Shown: positions 1 through 8,124 of the stretch, in pieces | How positions within the stretch are numbered: the stretch's first letter is position 1 | Layout: each line of letters starts with the position of its first letter | NCBI RefSeq assembly: GCF_900090105.1 | Contig: NZ_FMDM01000001.1 | Span: 62,001-126,000 of the forward strand | Source of the DNA: Micromonospora humi | Lineage (GTDB): Bacteria; Actinomycetota; Actinomycetes; Mycobacteriales; Micromonosporaceae | Direction: 5' to 3' | Length of the DNA: 64,000 nt | Made by a program: the position numbers and the translations under genes | Notes under the pieces: model-generated | The model's database searches: none | The model's input: the letters and a program-made list of their open reading frames with translations, nothing else | What the model was told of the DNA's origin: nothing

Positions 1-51
1 CGCCCGGAACAGGCGCAGCTCGCCCAGCACGTAGGTCGTCGCGCTCCCCAT
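1..51 (-). CDS. Start of an unidentified gene, cut by the window edge
   Basis: A minus-strand ATG at 51 is preceded by a GGGGAG ribosome-binding site 3 nt away and opens a frame reading MGSATTYVLGELRLFRA to the window edge. Only 17 residues are visible, so no family can be assigned. The start signal and G/C third-position bias are the only support. The next gene to the right runs the other way, so this is the left arm of a divergent pair. Confidence 0.35.
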   Translation of the reverse strand, partial: MGSATTYVLGELRLFRA

Positions 52-217
52 CGTCTCCCCACCCTCCGCCCGGTCGCCGCCGCAGTGCCGCCCACGGCTG
101 CTCAACCGCCCGCCTGAGCTGCGCGGACGTGCCGAGCATGTGTCGACAGTAGTCGGTTGCTCACCAGACTGTCACCGGCGCGGAGCCCGGTCCACGCCGC
201 CACCCGAGGGAGGTTCC

Positions 218-553
218 GTGTTCACGACGAGACTGCCGATGCCCGGCCCCGGCCCGGAACCCGACCGCCCGCGCGGCTACGGCACGGCCGTACCGCACAC
301 GCCGCTGCGCCCGTCGTGGGCGTGCCGGGCCGACGGCGCGCCGTGGCCCTGCCCGCACGCCCGGCTCGCGCTCAAGGCCGAGTACGACCGCAACCTCGCC
401 GCGCTCACCATCTACCTGGCCGGCCTGCTCTTCGAGGCGATGCGCGACCTCTACCACCTGAACCCGCACGACGGCCCCAGCCCGCAGCAGATGTACCAGC
501 GCTTCCTCGGCTGGAGCCCGTTCCGCCGCCCGATCGTCGAACCGCCGGACTGA
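218..553 (+). CDS. Small conserved actinomycete protein of the WPCP...RFLGW family
   Basis: The protein has 111 residues if the GTG at 218 is used. That codon sits 6 nt after a GAGGGAGG ribosome-binding site and is preferred over an in-frame start at 140 with no such site. Visible motifs are a Trp-Ala-Cys...WPCP block (Cys, seven residues, Cys), a helix around YLAGLLFEAMRDL, and a closing RFLGW. The same arrangement forms the C-terminal third of the protein encoded at 14663-15307. Small proteins of this kind are frequent in Micromonosporaceae and are sometimes annotated as flavin reductases. Nothing in the sequence supports that label, and I assign no function. The paired Cys could bind a metal, but this copy has fewer Cys than its paralogue. 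Confidence 0.65.
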   Translation: MFTTRLPMPGPGPEPDRPRGYGTAVPHTPLRPSWACRADGAPWPCPHARLALKAEYDRNLAALTIYLAGLLFEAMRDLYHLNPHDGPSPQQMYQRFLGWSPFRRPIVEPPD

Positions 554-611
554 ACCGGTCAGGCGTCGAGCAGGAGGCGCCGTCGGCCCGCATCTGTGCT
601 ATCCACGTGTC

Positions 612-1589
612 ATGGCCGACGACCAGCACGTTTCCCCGGCGAGCGCCGACATCCGCGACCACCGACTGATCTACGGCTGCATGGGGCTGGGCGGCGGGTG
701 GGACGCCGAGCCCTACGGCGCGCCGGAGATCGCGGAGGCCGAGGCGGCGGTCGAGGCCGCCCTGGAGATCGGCGTCACCGCGTTCGACCACGCGGACATC
801 TACCGCAACGGCAAATCGGAGGCCGTCTTCGGTGAGGTTCTCGCCCGCGCGCCGGAGCTCCGCTCGCGCGTCGTGCTCCAGTCGAAGTGCGGGATCCACC
901 TGGCCGGCGACGACGGGCCGGGCCGCTACGACCTGCGTGGCGCGCACATCGTGCGCAGCGTCGAGCGGAGCCTGGCCCGGCTGCGGACCGACGTGCTCGA
1001 CGTCCTGCTGCTGCACCGGCCGGACCCGCTGGCCGACCCGGACGACGTGGCCGAGGCGCTGGGCACGCTGCACCGGCAGGGCCTGGTGCGGCAGTTCGGC
1101 GTGTCGAACATGGCGGCGGCGCAGATCGCCCACCTCCAGGCGGCGCTCGACGTGCCGCTGGTCGCCAACCAGTTGGAGATGAGCCTGGCCCGCCGCGACT
1201 GGGTCGAGGCCGGCGTGCTGGTGAACACCGCGGAGTCCACCGGGACCGGGTTCCCGCTCGGCACGCTGGAGCACTGCCGGGCGCACCGGATCGGCCTGCA
1301 GGCCTGGGGTCCGCTGGCCAAGGGGCGCTTCACCGGCGCCGCGAGGACGCCGGCCGACCGGGAGACGGCCGACCGGGTGGCCGCGCTCGCCGCCGCGAAG
1401 GGGACGACCCCGGAGGCGATCGTGCTGTGGTGGCTCCGGCGGCACCCGGCGCGGGTGGCGCCGGTGATCGGCACCGCGAACCCGGACCGCATCCGGGCCT
1501 GCGGGGACGCGGTGCGGCGGGAGCCGGAGCTGACCCGCGAGGAGTGGTACGGCCTCTGGGTGGTCGCGCGCGGCGCGCCGCTGCCGTGA
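612..1589 (+). CDS. Aldo/keto reductase
   Basis: A 325-residue NADPH-dependent oxidoreductase with the AKR (alpha/beta)8 barrel signature. AFDHADIY (about residues 57-64) carries the catalytic Asp and Tyr, SKCG near 92 supplies the Lys, and LLHRPD follows near 130. VIGTANPDRI near the C-terminus is the usual cofactor-phosphate binding region. It resembles the YdhF-type predicted oxidoreductases. The substrate cannot be read from sequence. It stands alone and ends in a strong bidirectional hairpin shared with the convergent esterase gene. The ATG at 612 has no clear ribosome-binding site, so the start is moderately certain. Confidence 0.9.
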   Translation: MADDQHVSPASADIRDHRLIYGCMGLGGGWDAEPYGAPEIAEAEAAVEAALEIGVTAFDHADIYRNGKSEAVFGEVLARAPELRSRVVLQSKCGIHLAGDDGPGRYDLRGAHIVRSVERSLARLRTDVLDVLLLHRPDPLADPDDVAEALGTLHRQGLVRQFGVSNMAAAQIAHLQAALDVPLVANQLEMSLARRDWVEAGVLVNTAESTGTGFPLGTLEHCRAHRIGLQAWGPLAKGRFTGAARTPADRETADRVAALAAAKGTTPEAIVLWWLRRHPARVAPVIGTANPDRIRACGDAVRREPELTREEWYGLWVVARGAPLP

Positions 1590-1593
1590 CGTG

Positions 1594-1623
1594 CCGGGGG
1601 CGGCCCGGTCGGGCCGCCCCCGG
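1594..1623. terminator. Bidirectional terminator hairpin
   Basis: Perfect 13-bp G/C arms close a GGTC loop between two convergent genes. There is no T-tract, as is common in actinomycetes. It can serve both the aldo/keto reductase and the esterase gene. Confidence 0.75.
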
Positions 1624-1634
1624 AACGCGTGAGG

Positions 1635-2990
1635 TCAGGCCAGCGAGCAGGTCGCGCCGTTGAGGGTGAAGGAAGCGGGCTTGGCGGTGTTACCGGTGTG
1701 GGTGGCCTGGAATCCGATGGTGATCGACCCGTTCGCCGGGATGGCGGCGTTGTAGGCGACGTTGCGGGCCGTCACCTGCCCGGAGGTGGGGGAGTAGGAG
1801 GCGTTCCAGCCCGAGGTGATGCTCTGGCCGCCGGGCAGTGCGAACGCCAGGGACCAGCCGTTCAGCGCGGCGGACCCGGTGTTGGTGATGGTGATGTTCT
1901 CCGTCAGGCCGGAGTTCCAGGCGTTGACGTCGACGCTCACCCGGCAGGCGCCGGAGGCCGGCGGCGGCGTGGTCGGGGTCGGGGTGGGGGTCGGTGACGT
2001 CGTCGGCGAGGTGGTCGGGCTGGGCGAGGTGGTCGGCGGCGTGGTCGGGGTGACCGTGCCGGTCAGGCCGAAGAACGCGAGGGCGACCGCGGCCATGCCG
2101 CCGGACGGCAGGCTGTGCCCGGCGCCCTGGATGCTGTACGCCTCGACCTGGACGGTGCCGTTGGCGTCGGCCCAGCGGCGCCGGTTCCAGTTGGCCTGCG
2201 GCGTGTCCGTGGAGGTGGGCGTCTGGCTGAGCCCGAACACGTTGGTCCACTGCTCGATCTCCTCCTGGAGCAGCGAGTACGGCACCAGGTTGTCGGCGGT
2301 GCCGTGCCAGAGCTGCACCCGGGGGCGGGGGCCGGTGTAGCCGGGGTAGGCCTGGCGGACCGCGTCACCCCACTGCTGCGGCGTGCGGTTCATGCTGCCG
2401 CCGGTGCACTGGCTGCTGCCGGGCGGGTAGTCCGCCGCGTTCGCGAAGCAGTTGTACGGCACGCCCATGAACGCCGCGCCGGCCTTGAACACGTCGGGGT
2501 AGAGCGCCAGCATGTGGTTGGTCATCATGCCGCCGGACGAGCTGCCGGTGGCGTAGACCCGGTCGGGGTCGGCGCCGTACTGCTGCTGGACGTACCGGAC
2601 CATCGAGATGATCGACACCGGGTCGCTGCCGCCGCCGCGGCGCTTGGCGGCGTCGGACCACGTGTCGAAGCAGTTGCCGAAGCCGGCCTGCTGCGTCGCG
2701 CTCGGATAGATCACGATGTAGCCGTACCGGTCGGCCAGGGAGGCGAACTCGCTGCCGGAGTAGAAGCCGGGGCCGGAGCCGCCGCAGCCGTGCATGGCCA
2801 CCACGGTCGCCGGCCGGGCCGGGCGGTTGTCCGGGACGTAGACGTGCATGCGCATCCGCCCGGGGTTGTCGCCGAAGCTGGTCACCTCGGTCAGCGAGGC
2901 CGCGTAGGCGGGTTGCGTCGCGGGGACCATCAGGCCGGCCGCCGCCAGCGTCGCGGCCAGGGCGAGCAACATCTTGCCTCTGAGTGTCAC
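1635..2990 (-). CDS. Secreted PHB-depolymerase/CE1-type esterase with C-terminal CBM2
   Basis: The 451-residue protein starts at the GTG at 2990, which follows an AAGGAG site at the right distance. An in-frame ATG at 3008 is too early. A signal peptide ends at about AYAA. The catalytic part has the nucleophile elbow GSSSG, HGTAD and the GAGHSLP histidine, a Ser-Asp-His triad of the family containing PHB depolymerases and acetylxylan/feruloyl esterases. A Pro/Thr linker leads to a CBM2 domain (about the last 105 residues, Cys-to-Cys with conserved Trp). A cellulose/xylan-binding module points to plant cell wall de-esterification rather than polyester use. It is a paralogue of the gene at 42133-43455. 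Confidence 0.88.
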   Translation of the reverse strand: MTLRGKMLLALAATLAAAGLMVPATQPAYAASLTEVTSFGDNPGRMRMHVYVPDNRPARPATVVAMHGCGGSGPGFYSGSEFASLADRYGYIVIYPSATQQAGFGNCFDTWSDAAKRRGGGSDPVSIISMVRYVQQQYGADPDRVYATGSSSGGMMTNHMLALYPDVFKAGAAFMGVPYNCFANAADYPPGSSQCTGGSMNRTPQQWGDAVRQAYPGYTGPRPRVQLWHGTADNLVPYSLLQEEIEQWTNVFGLSQTPTSTDTPQANWNRRRWADANGTVQVEAYSIQGAGHSLPSGGMAAVALAFFGLTGTVTPTTPPTTSPSPTTSPTTSPTPTPTPTTPPPASGACRVSVDVNAWNSGLTENITITNTGSAALNGWSLAFALPGGQSITSGWNASYSPTSGQVTARNVAYNAAIPANGSITIGFQATHTGNTAKPASFTLNGATCSLA

Positions 2991-3170
2991 GGAGACTCCT
3001 TCGATCACCTGTGCAGGTTGGGGTCGTCGGTGGTGCGCCCTGCCCGGCTCCGTGTCGGGTAGCAGATAGTGTTCCCGCCGGTCCGGGAAGTGTCAATCGA
3101 TGAACCACGATGCGTGTCGGGGGACGATCTCCGTCTACAGTCGAGGCACCGTTCCCGAGGCGAGTCCGGA

Positions 3171-4148
3171 GTGCCCGTGGCCAGCGCGTTCGACATCGAG
3201 GAGATCTATCCGGACGAGCCGTCGGTGCGGCTGCCCCGGCGACAGTCCGGTGCCGCGCCGCAGGGCGTCGTCGTGACGCTGATGGCGGACTACACCCTGC
3301 GTACCCGCGCGGCGCTGCCGTCCGCCGCCATCGTGGCGTTGCTCGCCGAGACGGGGGTGACCAGCGCCGGCGCGCGGACCGCGATCAGCCGGCTGGCCCG
3401 CCGGGGGGTGCTGGAGCGCAGCCGGCAGGGCCGCAACAGCTCCTACCGGCTCAGCCCCGCCGTCGCCACCGACCTCTCCGCCGGCGGGAACTGGATCCTC
3501 ACCTCCACCACGGCCTCGGCGCCGTGGGACGGGTGCTGGACGGTCATCGCGTTCTCGCTGCCCCAGGAGCACGCCGCGCAGCGGCGGACGCTGCGCGGCC
3601 AGCTCCGCTGGCTCGGCTTCGCACCGCTGTACGACGGGCTCTGGGTCTCGCCGTACGAGCTGACCCCGCCGGCCCGCTCGCTGCTGGCCGGGCTGGCGTC
3701 CGGCGCGGTCACCGTCTTCCGGGGGCGGCAGGCCGAGCTGGACGCGATCGGGCAGCGCGCGCCGGTCGAGGCCTGGGACGTCGCCGGCATCGCCGGCCGG
3801 TACGAGGAGTTCCTGCGCCGGTGGACCCCGCTGGCGTCCCGGACGGATGCCGTCGACGGTCCGACGGCCGTCCGGGCGCGCACCGAGGTGATGGACACCT
3901 ACCGGCGGTTTCCCACACTCGACCCGCAACTGCCGCGGGAGCTGTTGCCGGCCGGCTGGCCCCGGCAGGCGGCCCGGGACCTGTTCGCGGCCGTCTACGA
4001 CGGCCTCGCCGACACCGCCGAGCGCCACGTCCGCGCGGTCGTCGCGCGCCACGCCGGCGGCGCGCCGCCGGCCGACGTGCGGGCGCACACCACCGCCGAC
4101 ATGCTCGCCGGGGTACGCGGGGACGGCTGCGGCGCGTCACCGGGCTGA
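3171..4148 (+). CDS. PaaX-family transcriptional regulator
   Basis: A 325-residue protein with an N-terminal winged helix (GVTSAGARTAISRLARRGVL, about 55-75) followed by the PaaX central block WTVIAFSLPQEHAAQRRTLR and a C-terminal PaaX domain. PaaX proteins repress phenylacetate or related catabolic genes by binding a CoA-thioester ligand. No phenylacetate genes are in this window, so the target is unknown. GTG at 3171 is preferred because a GAGG precedes it and the extra upstream residues look non-coding. Another GTG lies two codons on. The 3' end runs into a 20-nt tandem repeat. Confidence 0.82.
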   Translation: MPVASAFDIEEIYPDEPSVRLPRRQSGAAPQGVVVTLMADYTLRTRAALPSAAIVALLAETGVTSAGARTAISRLARRGVLERSRQGRNSSYRLSPAVATDLSAGGNWILTSTTASAPWDGCWTVIAFSLPQEHAAQRRTLRGQLRWLGFAPLYDGLWVSPYELTPPARSLLAGLASGAVTVFRGRQAELDAIGQRAPVEAWDVAGIAGRYEEFLRRWTPLASRTDAVDGPTAVRARTEVMDTYRRFPTLDPQLPRELLPAGWPRQAARDLFAAVYDGLADTAERHVRAVVARHAGGAPPADVRAHTTADMLAGVRGDGCGASPG

Positions 4149-4181
4149 CGAGCGCGTCACCGGGCTGACGAGCGCGTCACC
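4132..4181. repeat. 20-nt tandem repeat, 2.5 copies, over two convergent stop codons
   Basis: The unit GCGCGTCACCGGGCTGACGA occurs at 4132-4151 and 4152-4171, with a half copy at 4172-4181. It covers the stop codons of both the PaaX-like gene and the convergent TetR gene. The copies are identical, which points to recent slipped-strand duplication. Confidence 0.9.
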
Positions 4182-4914
4182 TTCCGGTCGCACCGCTCCC
4201 TCCGGCGGGGCTCTCCGTGATGCGGTCGAGCCACTCGACCAACAGGTGACGTTCGGCGCCGCTGAGCACCCGCAGGTGCGGTGCGAGAGCGCGGAGCGCG
4301 ACGGCCGCCGCGCGGGGGCCGTCCGGTGTCCCGGCCGGCGCGTCGGTCAGGATCCGGCCCAGGATGGCGTCGATCATCGCGTCGGCCAGGGCGGGATCCC
4401 GTTGCTCCGGCGGGGTCGCCAGCAGGGTCTGGACGGCTCCGACGCCCGCGGCGTGGATGAGGTTGACCGCGTGCGCCTCGGCGACCCGGAGTCGGCCGCC
4501 CGCCGCCAGTCGGTGGACCCGGGTCGCCAGGATCTGTCTGCCCGTGCGGGCGGCCGGTGAGCCGGATGCGCGCTCCGGGTCGCTCAGCAGCCGGAACACG
4601 GCCGGGTTGGCGAGACCGAACTCGATCTGCCGGCGCCAACTCGTGCGCAGGTCGTCGAGGGGGTCGACGTCGGCTGCCGCGGCCACCGCAGCGGCCTTGT
4701 CCGAGACGAACCTGGCCAGCACCCGCTCGGCGACCGCCTCCAGCAGGCCGTCCTTGTCACCGAACAGGCGGTAGATGGTCGGCGCCTGCACGCCGGCGCG
4801 CTCCGCGACCCCACGGGTCGTCACGGCGCCGGGCCCGTTCTCGTGCAACAGCGACGCCGCGGCGTCGACGATCGCCGCCCGGGTGTCCGCCCGGCTCCTG
4901 ACCCCATCGCTCAT
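4177..4914 (-). CDS. TetR-family regulator, divergent from a reductase gene
   Basis: A 245-residue protein. The N-terminal TetR helix-turn-helix lies at about 30-58 (VTTRGVAERAGVQAPTIYRLFGDKDGL, quoted in parts: VTTRGVAERAGV and APTIYRLFGDK). The C-terminal ligand domain is not assignable to a known inducer. It is transcribed divergently from the NAD(P)-binding reductase gene across 85 bp, and the shared region has a CGATA-N12-TATCG inverted repeat. This is the usual layout of a local repressor controlling the enzyme and itself. Its last codons run into the tandem repeat at 4132-4181. Confidence 0.88.
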   Translation of the reverse strand: MSDGVRSRADTRAAIVDAAASLLHENGPGAVTTRGVAERAGVQAPTIYRLFGDKDGLLEAVAERVLARFVSDKAAAVAAAADVDPLDDLRTSWRRQIEFGLANPAVFRLLSDPERASGSPAARTGRQILATRVHRLAAGGRLRVAEAHAVNLIHAAGVGAVQTLLATPPEQRDPALADAMIDAILGRILTDAPAGTPDGPRAAAVALRALAPHLRVLSGAERHLLVEWLDRITESPAGGSGATGR

Positions 4915-4921
4915 GAACCAA

Positions 4922-4943
4922 CGATAACACTAACTTGCTATCG
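4922..4943. promoter_or_regulatory. Candidate TetR operator
   Basis: CGATA and TATCG arms are separated by 12 nt, 8 nt from the TetR start codon and in the divergent promoter region shared with the reductase gene. Arms are short, so this is suggestive only. Confidence 0.45.
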
Positions 4944-4999
4944 GCGATCGCGGGCGTTACGGTGCGATTGTTTTCACTGCTAACGCGAAGGACGAACCA

Positions 5000-5863
5000 A
5001 TGATCATCGTGACCGGTGCGACCGGTGCCCTCAACGGCGCGACCGTCGACCACCTGCTCGAACGTCTGCCCGAGAGCGAGATCGTGGTTGCCGTGCGCGA
5101 CCCCGCGAAGGCGGAGCGGTTCGCGCGGCGAGGCGTCGAGGTCCGGCGCGGCGACTACGCCGACCCGGGTTCCCTGCCGGCGGCGTTCGCCGGCGCCGAC
5201 CAACTGCTGCTCGTCTCCTCCAACGACCCGGTCGCGGACGTGACCGGCCTGCACCGCGCGGCGATCGAGGCCGCGCTCGCCGCCGGGGTGAAACGGATCG
5301 TGTACACCAGCCACCAGGCCGCCGCGCCGGACAACCCGTTCCTCCCCGGACGGAGCCACTTCGCGACCGAGCAGCTCCTGGCCGCCTCCGGGATCGCCTG
5401 GACCTCGCTACGCAACGGCTTCTACGCCCACAGTCTCCCGTGGTTCGCCGGGCCGTGGCGCGAGACCGGGGTGATCGCCGTGCCCGGCGACGGACCGGTG
5501 TCCTGGACCGCCCGCGAGGACGCCGCCGAGGCGGCCGCCGTGATCCTCACCTCCGACGGCGGGTACGACGGCCCGACGACCCTGACCGCGCCCTCGGCCC
5601 CGACCTTCGCCGAGATCGCCGAGATCGCCTCCGAGCTGTCCGGACGCACCATCCGGTACCGACCGACGGACGAGGCGGACTGGCTCGCCGCGCAGCTCGC
5701 GGCCGGGCTGCCGGAGCAGCGGACGCGTTTCCTGCTGGGCTTCTACCGGGCCGCGCGGGCCGGCTTCTTCGCCGGTGTCGACCCGCTGCTCGGTGAACTC
5801 CTCGGCCGTCGACCTCGCGACGCGCGGGACGCCCTGCGGGCGGCGGCCGGGTCAGACGGCTGA
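5000..5863 (+). CDS. NAD(P)-binding NmrA/QorB-like reductase
   Basis: A 287-residue atypical short-chain dehydrogenase. The Rossmann motif TGATGALNG lies at residues 5-13, a strand-end VYTSHQAA in the middle replaces the classical SDR YxxxK, and the C-terminus fits the NmrA/QorB group (NAD(P)H:quinone oxidoreductase 2-like). It probably reduces quinones or senses NADPH. The ATG at 5000 follows GAAGGAC. It is divergent from, and probably controlled by, the TetR gene at 4177-4914. Confidence 0.85.
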   Translation: MIIVTGATGALNGATVDHLLERLPESEIVVAVRDPAKAERFARRGVEVRRGDYADPGSLPAAFAGADQLLLVSSNDPVADVTGLHRAAIEAALAAGVKRIVYTSHQAAAPDNPFLPGRSHFATEQLLAASGIAWTSLRNGFYAHSLPWFAGPWRETGVIAVPGDGPVSWTAREDAAEAAAVILTSDGGYDGPTTLTAPSAPTFAEIAEIASELSGRTIRYRPTDEADWLAAQLAAGLPEQRTRFLLGFYRAARAGFFAGVDPLLGELLGRRPRDARDALRAAAGSDG

Positions 5864-5908
5864 CGGCGGTCCTCCTCCCGGACGGAACGGCGCCACGGGC
5901 GGTCGTCG

Positions 5909-5942
5909 CGGTCGGCCCGACGGCGCTCCGCCGGGCCGACCG
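5909..5942. terminator. Terminator hairpin between convergent genes
   Basis: Perfect 11-bp arms (CGGTCGGCCCG and its complement) with a 12-nt loop lie between the reductase and the convergent DUF6069 gene. The surrounding 90 nt contain no gene. Confidence 0.6.
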
Positions 5943-5955
5943 CCCGTCGGTCCGC

Positions 5956-6378
5956 TCAGGCCGCCACCGCGTCCGCCTCCGGTCGGGTACGCCGGCCGAG
6001 GGCGGCCACCGCGACGAGGATGATCGGCACGAGCGTCAGGTGACACACCGCCAGCGTGGTCTTGCTGGTGGCGTCCAGGTCGGTGGGGAGCGTCATCGCG
6101 ACGATGGTGAGCACCGCGAGCGCCGGGCCGACGATCGACGCGGCCCGGACGACCCAGTCGAACCGGGGCGCCAGCAGCGCGACCGCGGTCAGCCCGACCA
6201 GCAGCGGCAGCGCGCTGAAGGCCGCGACCGTCGCCCCGTTCACCTCGGCCGGCCCGGCCGCGGCGGTGAACCGGAACGTGCCGCCGGCGGCCCGGCCGAC
6301 CGCGTAGACGACCAGGTTGACGACCACCGCGCCCACGGTGGCCCCGGTGACGACCGCCGCCCGGGACAGGTCAGCCAC
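5956..6378 (-). CDS. DUF6069-like four-helix membrane protein
   Basis: A 140-residue integral membrane protein with four hydrophobic segments (about 8-28, 50-70, 80-98 and 112-130) and a short basic C-terminus. The pattern fits the DUF6069 family common in actinomycetes; its function is unknown. Its start overlaps the 3' end of the AHSA1-like gene by 8 nt (6371-6378), so it is probably the last gene of the arsR-AHSA1 operon and translationally coupled to it. Confidence 0.75.
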   Translation of the reverse strand: MADLSRAAVVTGATVGAVVVNLVVYAVGRAAGGTFRFTAAAGPAEVNGATVAAFSALPLLVGLTAVALLAPRFDWVVRAASIVGPALAVLTIVAMTLPTDLDATSKTTLAVCHLTLVPIILVAVAALGRRTRPEADAVAA

Positions 6379-6838
6379 GCGACCGCTCCCGTCCCTGCTC
6401 CCGGACCAGGTAGGCCTCGATCCGGTCGAACGCCCCGGGCATGACCTCGCCGACGAAGAAGTCGCGCAGCTCCGGCGTCGGGAATCCGCTCTGCACCACG
6501 GTCATCAGCGTGCCGCCGTCCCGCTCCTCGAACGTGATCTCGATGCGGGTGGTCATCGTGGCGCCGTCGGGACCGCTGCCGGTGGACTCGGTGACGAGCC
6601 GGTGCGGGCGGTCGATCTCCAGGAACGTCTGCGTCTCCCGGAACAGCATGTCGGGCGAGGGCCCCCAGACCGCCGTCTGCTGGCCGCCGACCCGCAGGTC
6701 CACGTCGATCTCGACGATGCCGGGCTCGGTGTCGAGGATGCCGAACCAGATCTTCTGCTTCTCGGCGTCGGTGTAGGCGTCGAAGACCTCCTCCGGGAGC
6801 GCCGGGAGCTGTCGGGTCATCCGCATGTCGATGGTCAT
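6371..6838 (-). CDS. SRPBCC/AHSA1-family ligand-binding protein
   Basis: A 155-residue START-fold protein. It begins with the RQLPALPEEVFDAYTDAEKQKIWF segment (here RQLPALPEEVF then AYTDAEKQKIWF) typical of the AHSA1 (Hsp90 ATPase activator homologue) group. It ends in the long helix PGAFDRIEAYLV. Such proteins bind small hydrophobic ligands in a helix-grip cavity. Its ATG overlaps the stop of the ArsR gene by 4 nt (ATGA), and AAGGA lies 9 nt upstream. ArsR-AHSA1 pairs are common in actinomycetes, where the regulator controls its partner. Confidence 0.87.
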   Translation of the reverse strand: MTIDMRMTRQLPALPEEVFDAYTDAEKQKIWFGILDTEPGIVEIDVDLRVGGQQTAVWGPSPDMLFRETQTFLEIDRPHRLVTESTGSGPDGATMTTRIEITFEERDGGTLMTVVQSGFPTPELRDFFVGEVMPGAFDRIEAYLVREQGRERSRG

Positions 6839-7188
6839 GTGTCTCGGTCCTTCGGGTCGGTCCGGTCGGGTCGGAGCGTGAGGTAGGCGTCGAGGCCGTC
6901 CAGGCGGCGGGCCCAGAGCCGCTGGTAGAAGGCGATCCAGGCCATCGCGTCGTCGAGCGGGGCGTCGGCCAGGCGGCACTGCCGGGACCGGCCGACCTTC
7001 CGCGTCACCACCAGGCCGGCGTTCTCCAGCGCCTGGACGTGCTTCTTCATGCCGGTGAGGCTCATCCCGCTGGGCGCGGTGAGTTCGCTGATCGTGGCCG
7101 GGCCCGCGCCGAGTCGGACGAGGATGTCGCGCCGGGTGGGATCGGCCAGGCTGGCGAACACCCGGTTGAGAATCTCTTGCTGAACCAC
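6835..7188 (-). CDS. ArsR-family regulator, first gene of the arsR-AHSA1 operon
   Basis: A 117-residue winged-helix repressor. The recognition region reads ISELTAPSGMSLTGMKKHVQ, followed by the wing LVVTRKVGRSRQC. The metal-binding Cys motif of classical ArsR is absent, so it is not a metal sensor of the ArsR/SmtB kind. It belongs with the ArsR proteins paired with SRPBCC partners. GTG at 7188 is chosen because AAGG lies 8 nt upstream; GTG at 7197 is a possible alternative. Two copies of TGAAC-N6-GTTCA lie over and just upstream of the start and are likely its own operators. Confidence 0.88.
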   Translation of the reverse strand: MVQQEILNRVFASLADPTRRDILVRLGAGPATISELTAPSGMSLTGMKKHVQALENAGLVVTRKVGRSRQCRLADAPLDDAMAWIAFYQRLWARRLDGLDAYLTLRPDRTDPKDRDT

Positions 7189-7196
7189 ATGGTTCA
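7181..7196. promoter_or_regulatory. ArsR operator copy 1, over the start codon
   Basis: TGAACCACATGGTTCA has perfect 6-bp arms and covers the GTG start of the ArsR gene. The same TGAAC-N6-GTTCA pattern recurs exactly 27 bp away. Confidence 0.65.
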
Positions 7197-7207
7197 CCTT
7201 ATGGCAC

Positions 7208-7223
7208 TGAACTCCCGGGTTCA
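7208..7223. promoter_or_regulatory. ArsR operator copy 2
   Basis: TGAACTCCCGGGTTCA is the second TGAAC-N6-GTTCA inverted repeat upstream of the ArsR gene. It also lies between this gene and the divergent nucleotidyltransferase gene that starts at 7272. Confidence 0.65.
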
Positions 7224-7271
7224 ACGTCGACGCGCCGTCCGCCCCGGCCGGGCATCCGGCAGGATGACGCG

Positions 7272-8060
7272 ATGACCTCACCCGACGTGGTCCTGGCCGA
7301 CCTCCGCACCACCTGGGCGGAGGCGCTCGCCGGCCGGCTGGTCGGTCTCTACCTGCACGGCTCGCTCGTGGCCGGCGACTTCGCGCCCGCGCGCAGCGAT
7401 CTCGACCTGCTCGCGGTGCCCGACCGCGACCCGGACGAGGCGCTCCTCGACGTGCTCGGCGGGTTGCACACCGGCCTGGACCGTCGGCGTCCGCAGTGGG
7501 CCGGCCGGATCGAGGTCGAGTACGTGTCCCTGCACGCCGTCCGGGACGCGGCGCGGGGACACCTCGACCGCGAGCACGTCATCGCCCGGGTGAGCCCCGG
7601 TGAGCTGCTGCACCTGCTGCCCGCCACCAGCCACCGCGTCGTCACCTGGTCGTCGGTACGCGACCAGGGGCGTGCGTTGCTCGGCCCGGAGGCCGGCGAG
7701 CTGCTGCCGGCGATCGACCCCGACCTCGTCCGCGCGGCCCTGCTCGACCATGTCCGCGACTGGCCGGACTGGGTGGTGGAGATGACCACCCCCGGTGCCC
7801 GGTCCTACGCGGTGCTCACCCTGTGCCGGGCCTACCAGCGCCTCCGGTGCGACCGGCAACTCTCCAAGCGGCAGGCCGCCGCCCCGACCGCCGCCGCCTT
7901 CCCGCACCGGGCCGACCTCATCGGGTGGGCGCGCGACTGGTGGTACGACGCCGGCCCGGACGGCGATCCCGACCGGGGCGACGACGTGCCGGCGTTCGTG
8001 CGCGAGGTGAGTGCCGCCGTCCTGGCCGGCGAGCCCGGTGGCGGGGGTCGGGTCCGCTGA
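7272..8060 (+). CDS. AadA-like nucleotidyltransferase (DUF4111 type)
   Basis: A 262-residue protein with the polymerase-beta nucleotidyltransferase signature GS...D-x-D (Gly30-Ser31, Asp43, Asp45). It also has the C-terminal helical domain of the aminoglycoside 9/3''-adenylyltransferase group. YAVLTLCRAYQRLR and KRQAAA match the AadA helical region. It could adenylylate an aminoglycoside, but many genomic homologues confer no resistance, so substrate and phenotype are unproven. It is divergent from the ArsR operon and convergent with the NTF2-like gene. Confidence 0.82.
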   Translation: MTSPDVVLADLRTTWAEALAGRLVGLYLHGSLVAGDFAPARSDLDLLAVPDRDPDEALLDVLGGLHTGLDRRRPQWAGRIEVEYVSLHAVRDAARGHLDREHVIARVSPGELLHLLPATSHRVVTWSSVRDQGRALLGPEAGELLPAIDPDLVRAALLDHVRDWPDWVVEMTTPGARSYAVLTLCRAYQRLRCDRQLSKRQAAAPTAAAFPHRADLIGWARDWWYDAGPDGDPDRGDDVPAFVREVSAAVLAGEPGGGGRVR

Positions 8061-8063
8061 TCT

Positions 8064-8092
8064 GCGACGCCGACACGTCCGGGTGGCGTCGC
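8064..8092. terminator. Weak hairpin between convergent genes
   Basis: 8-bp arms (GCGACGCC and complement) enclose a 13-nt loop just after the nucleotidyltransferase stop. Confidence 0.4.
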
Positions 8093-8124
8093 GTTCCCGC
8101 TCGGCCGGGTCGGCGAGGGGCGGG

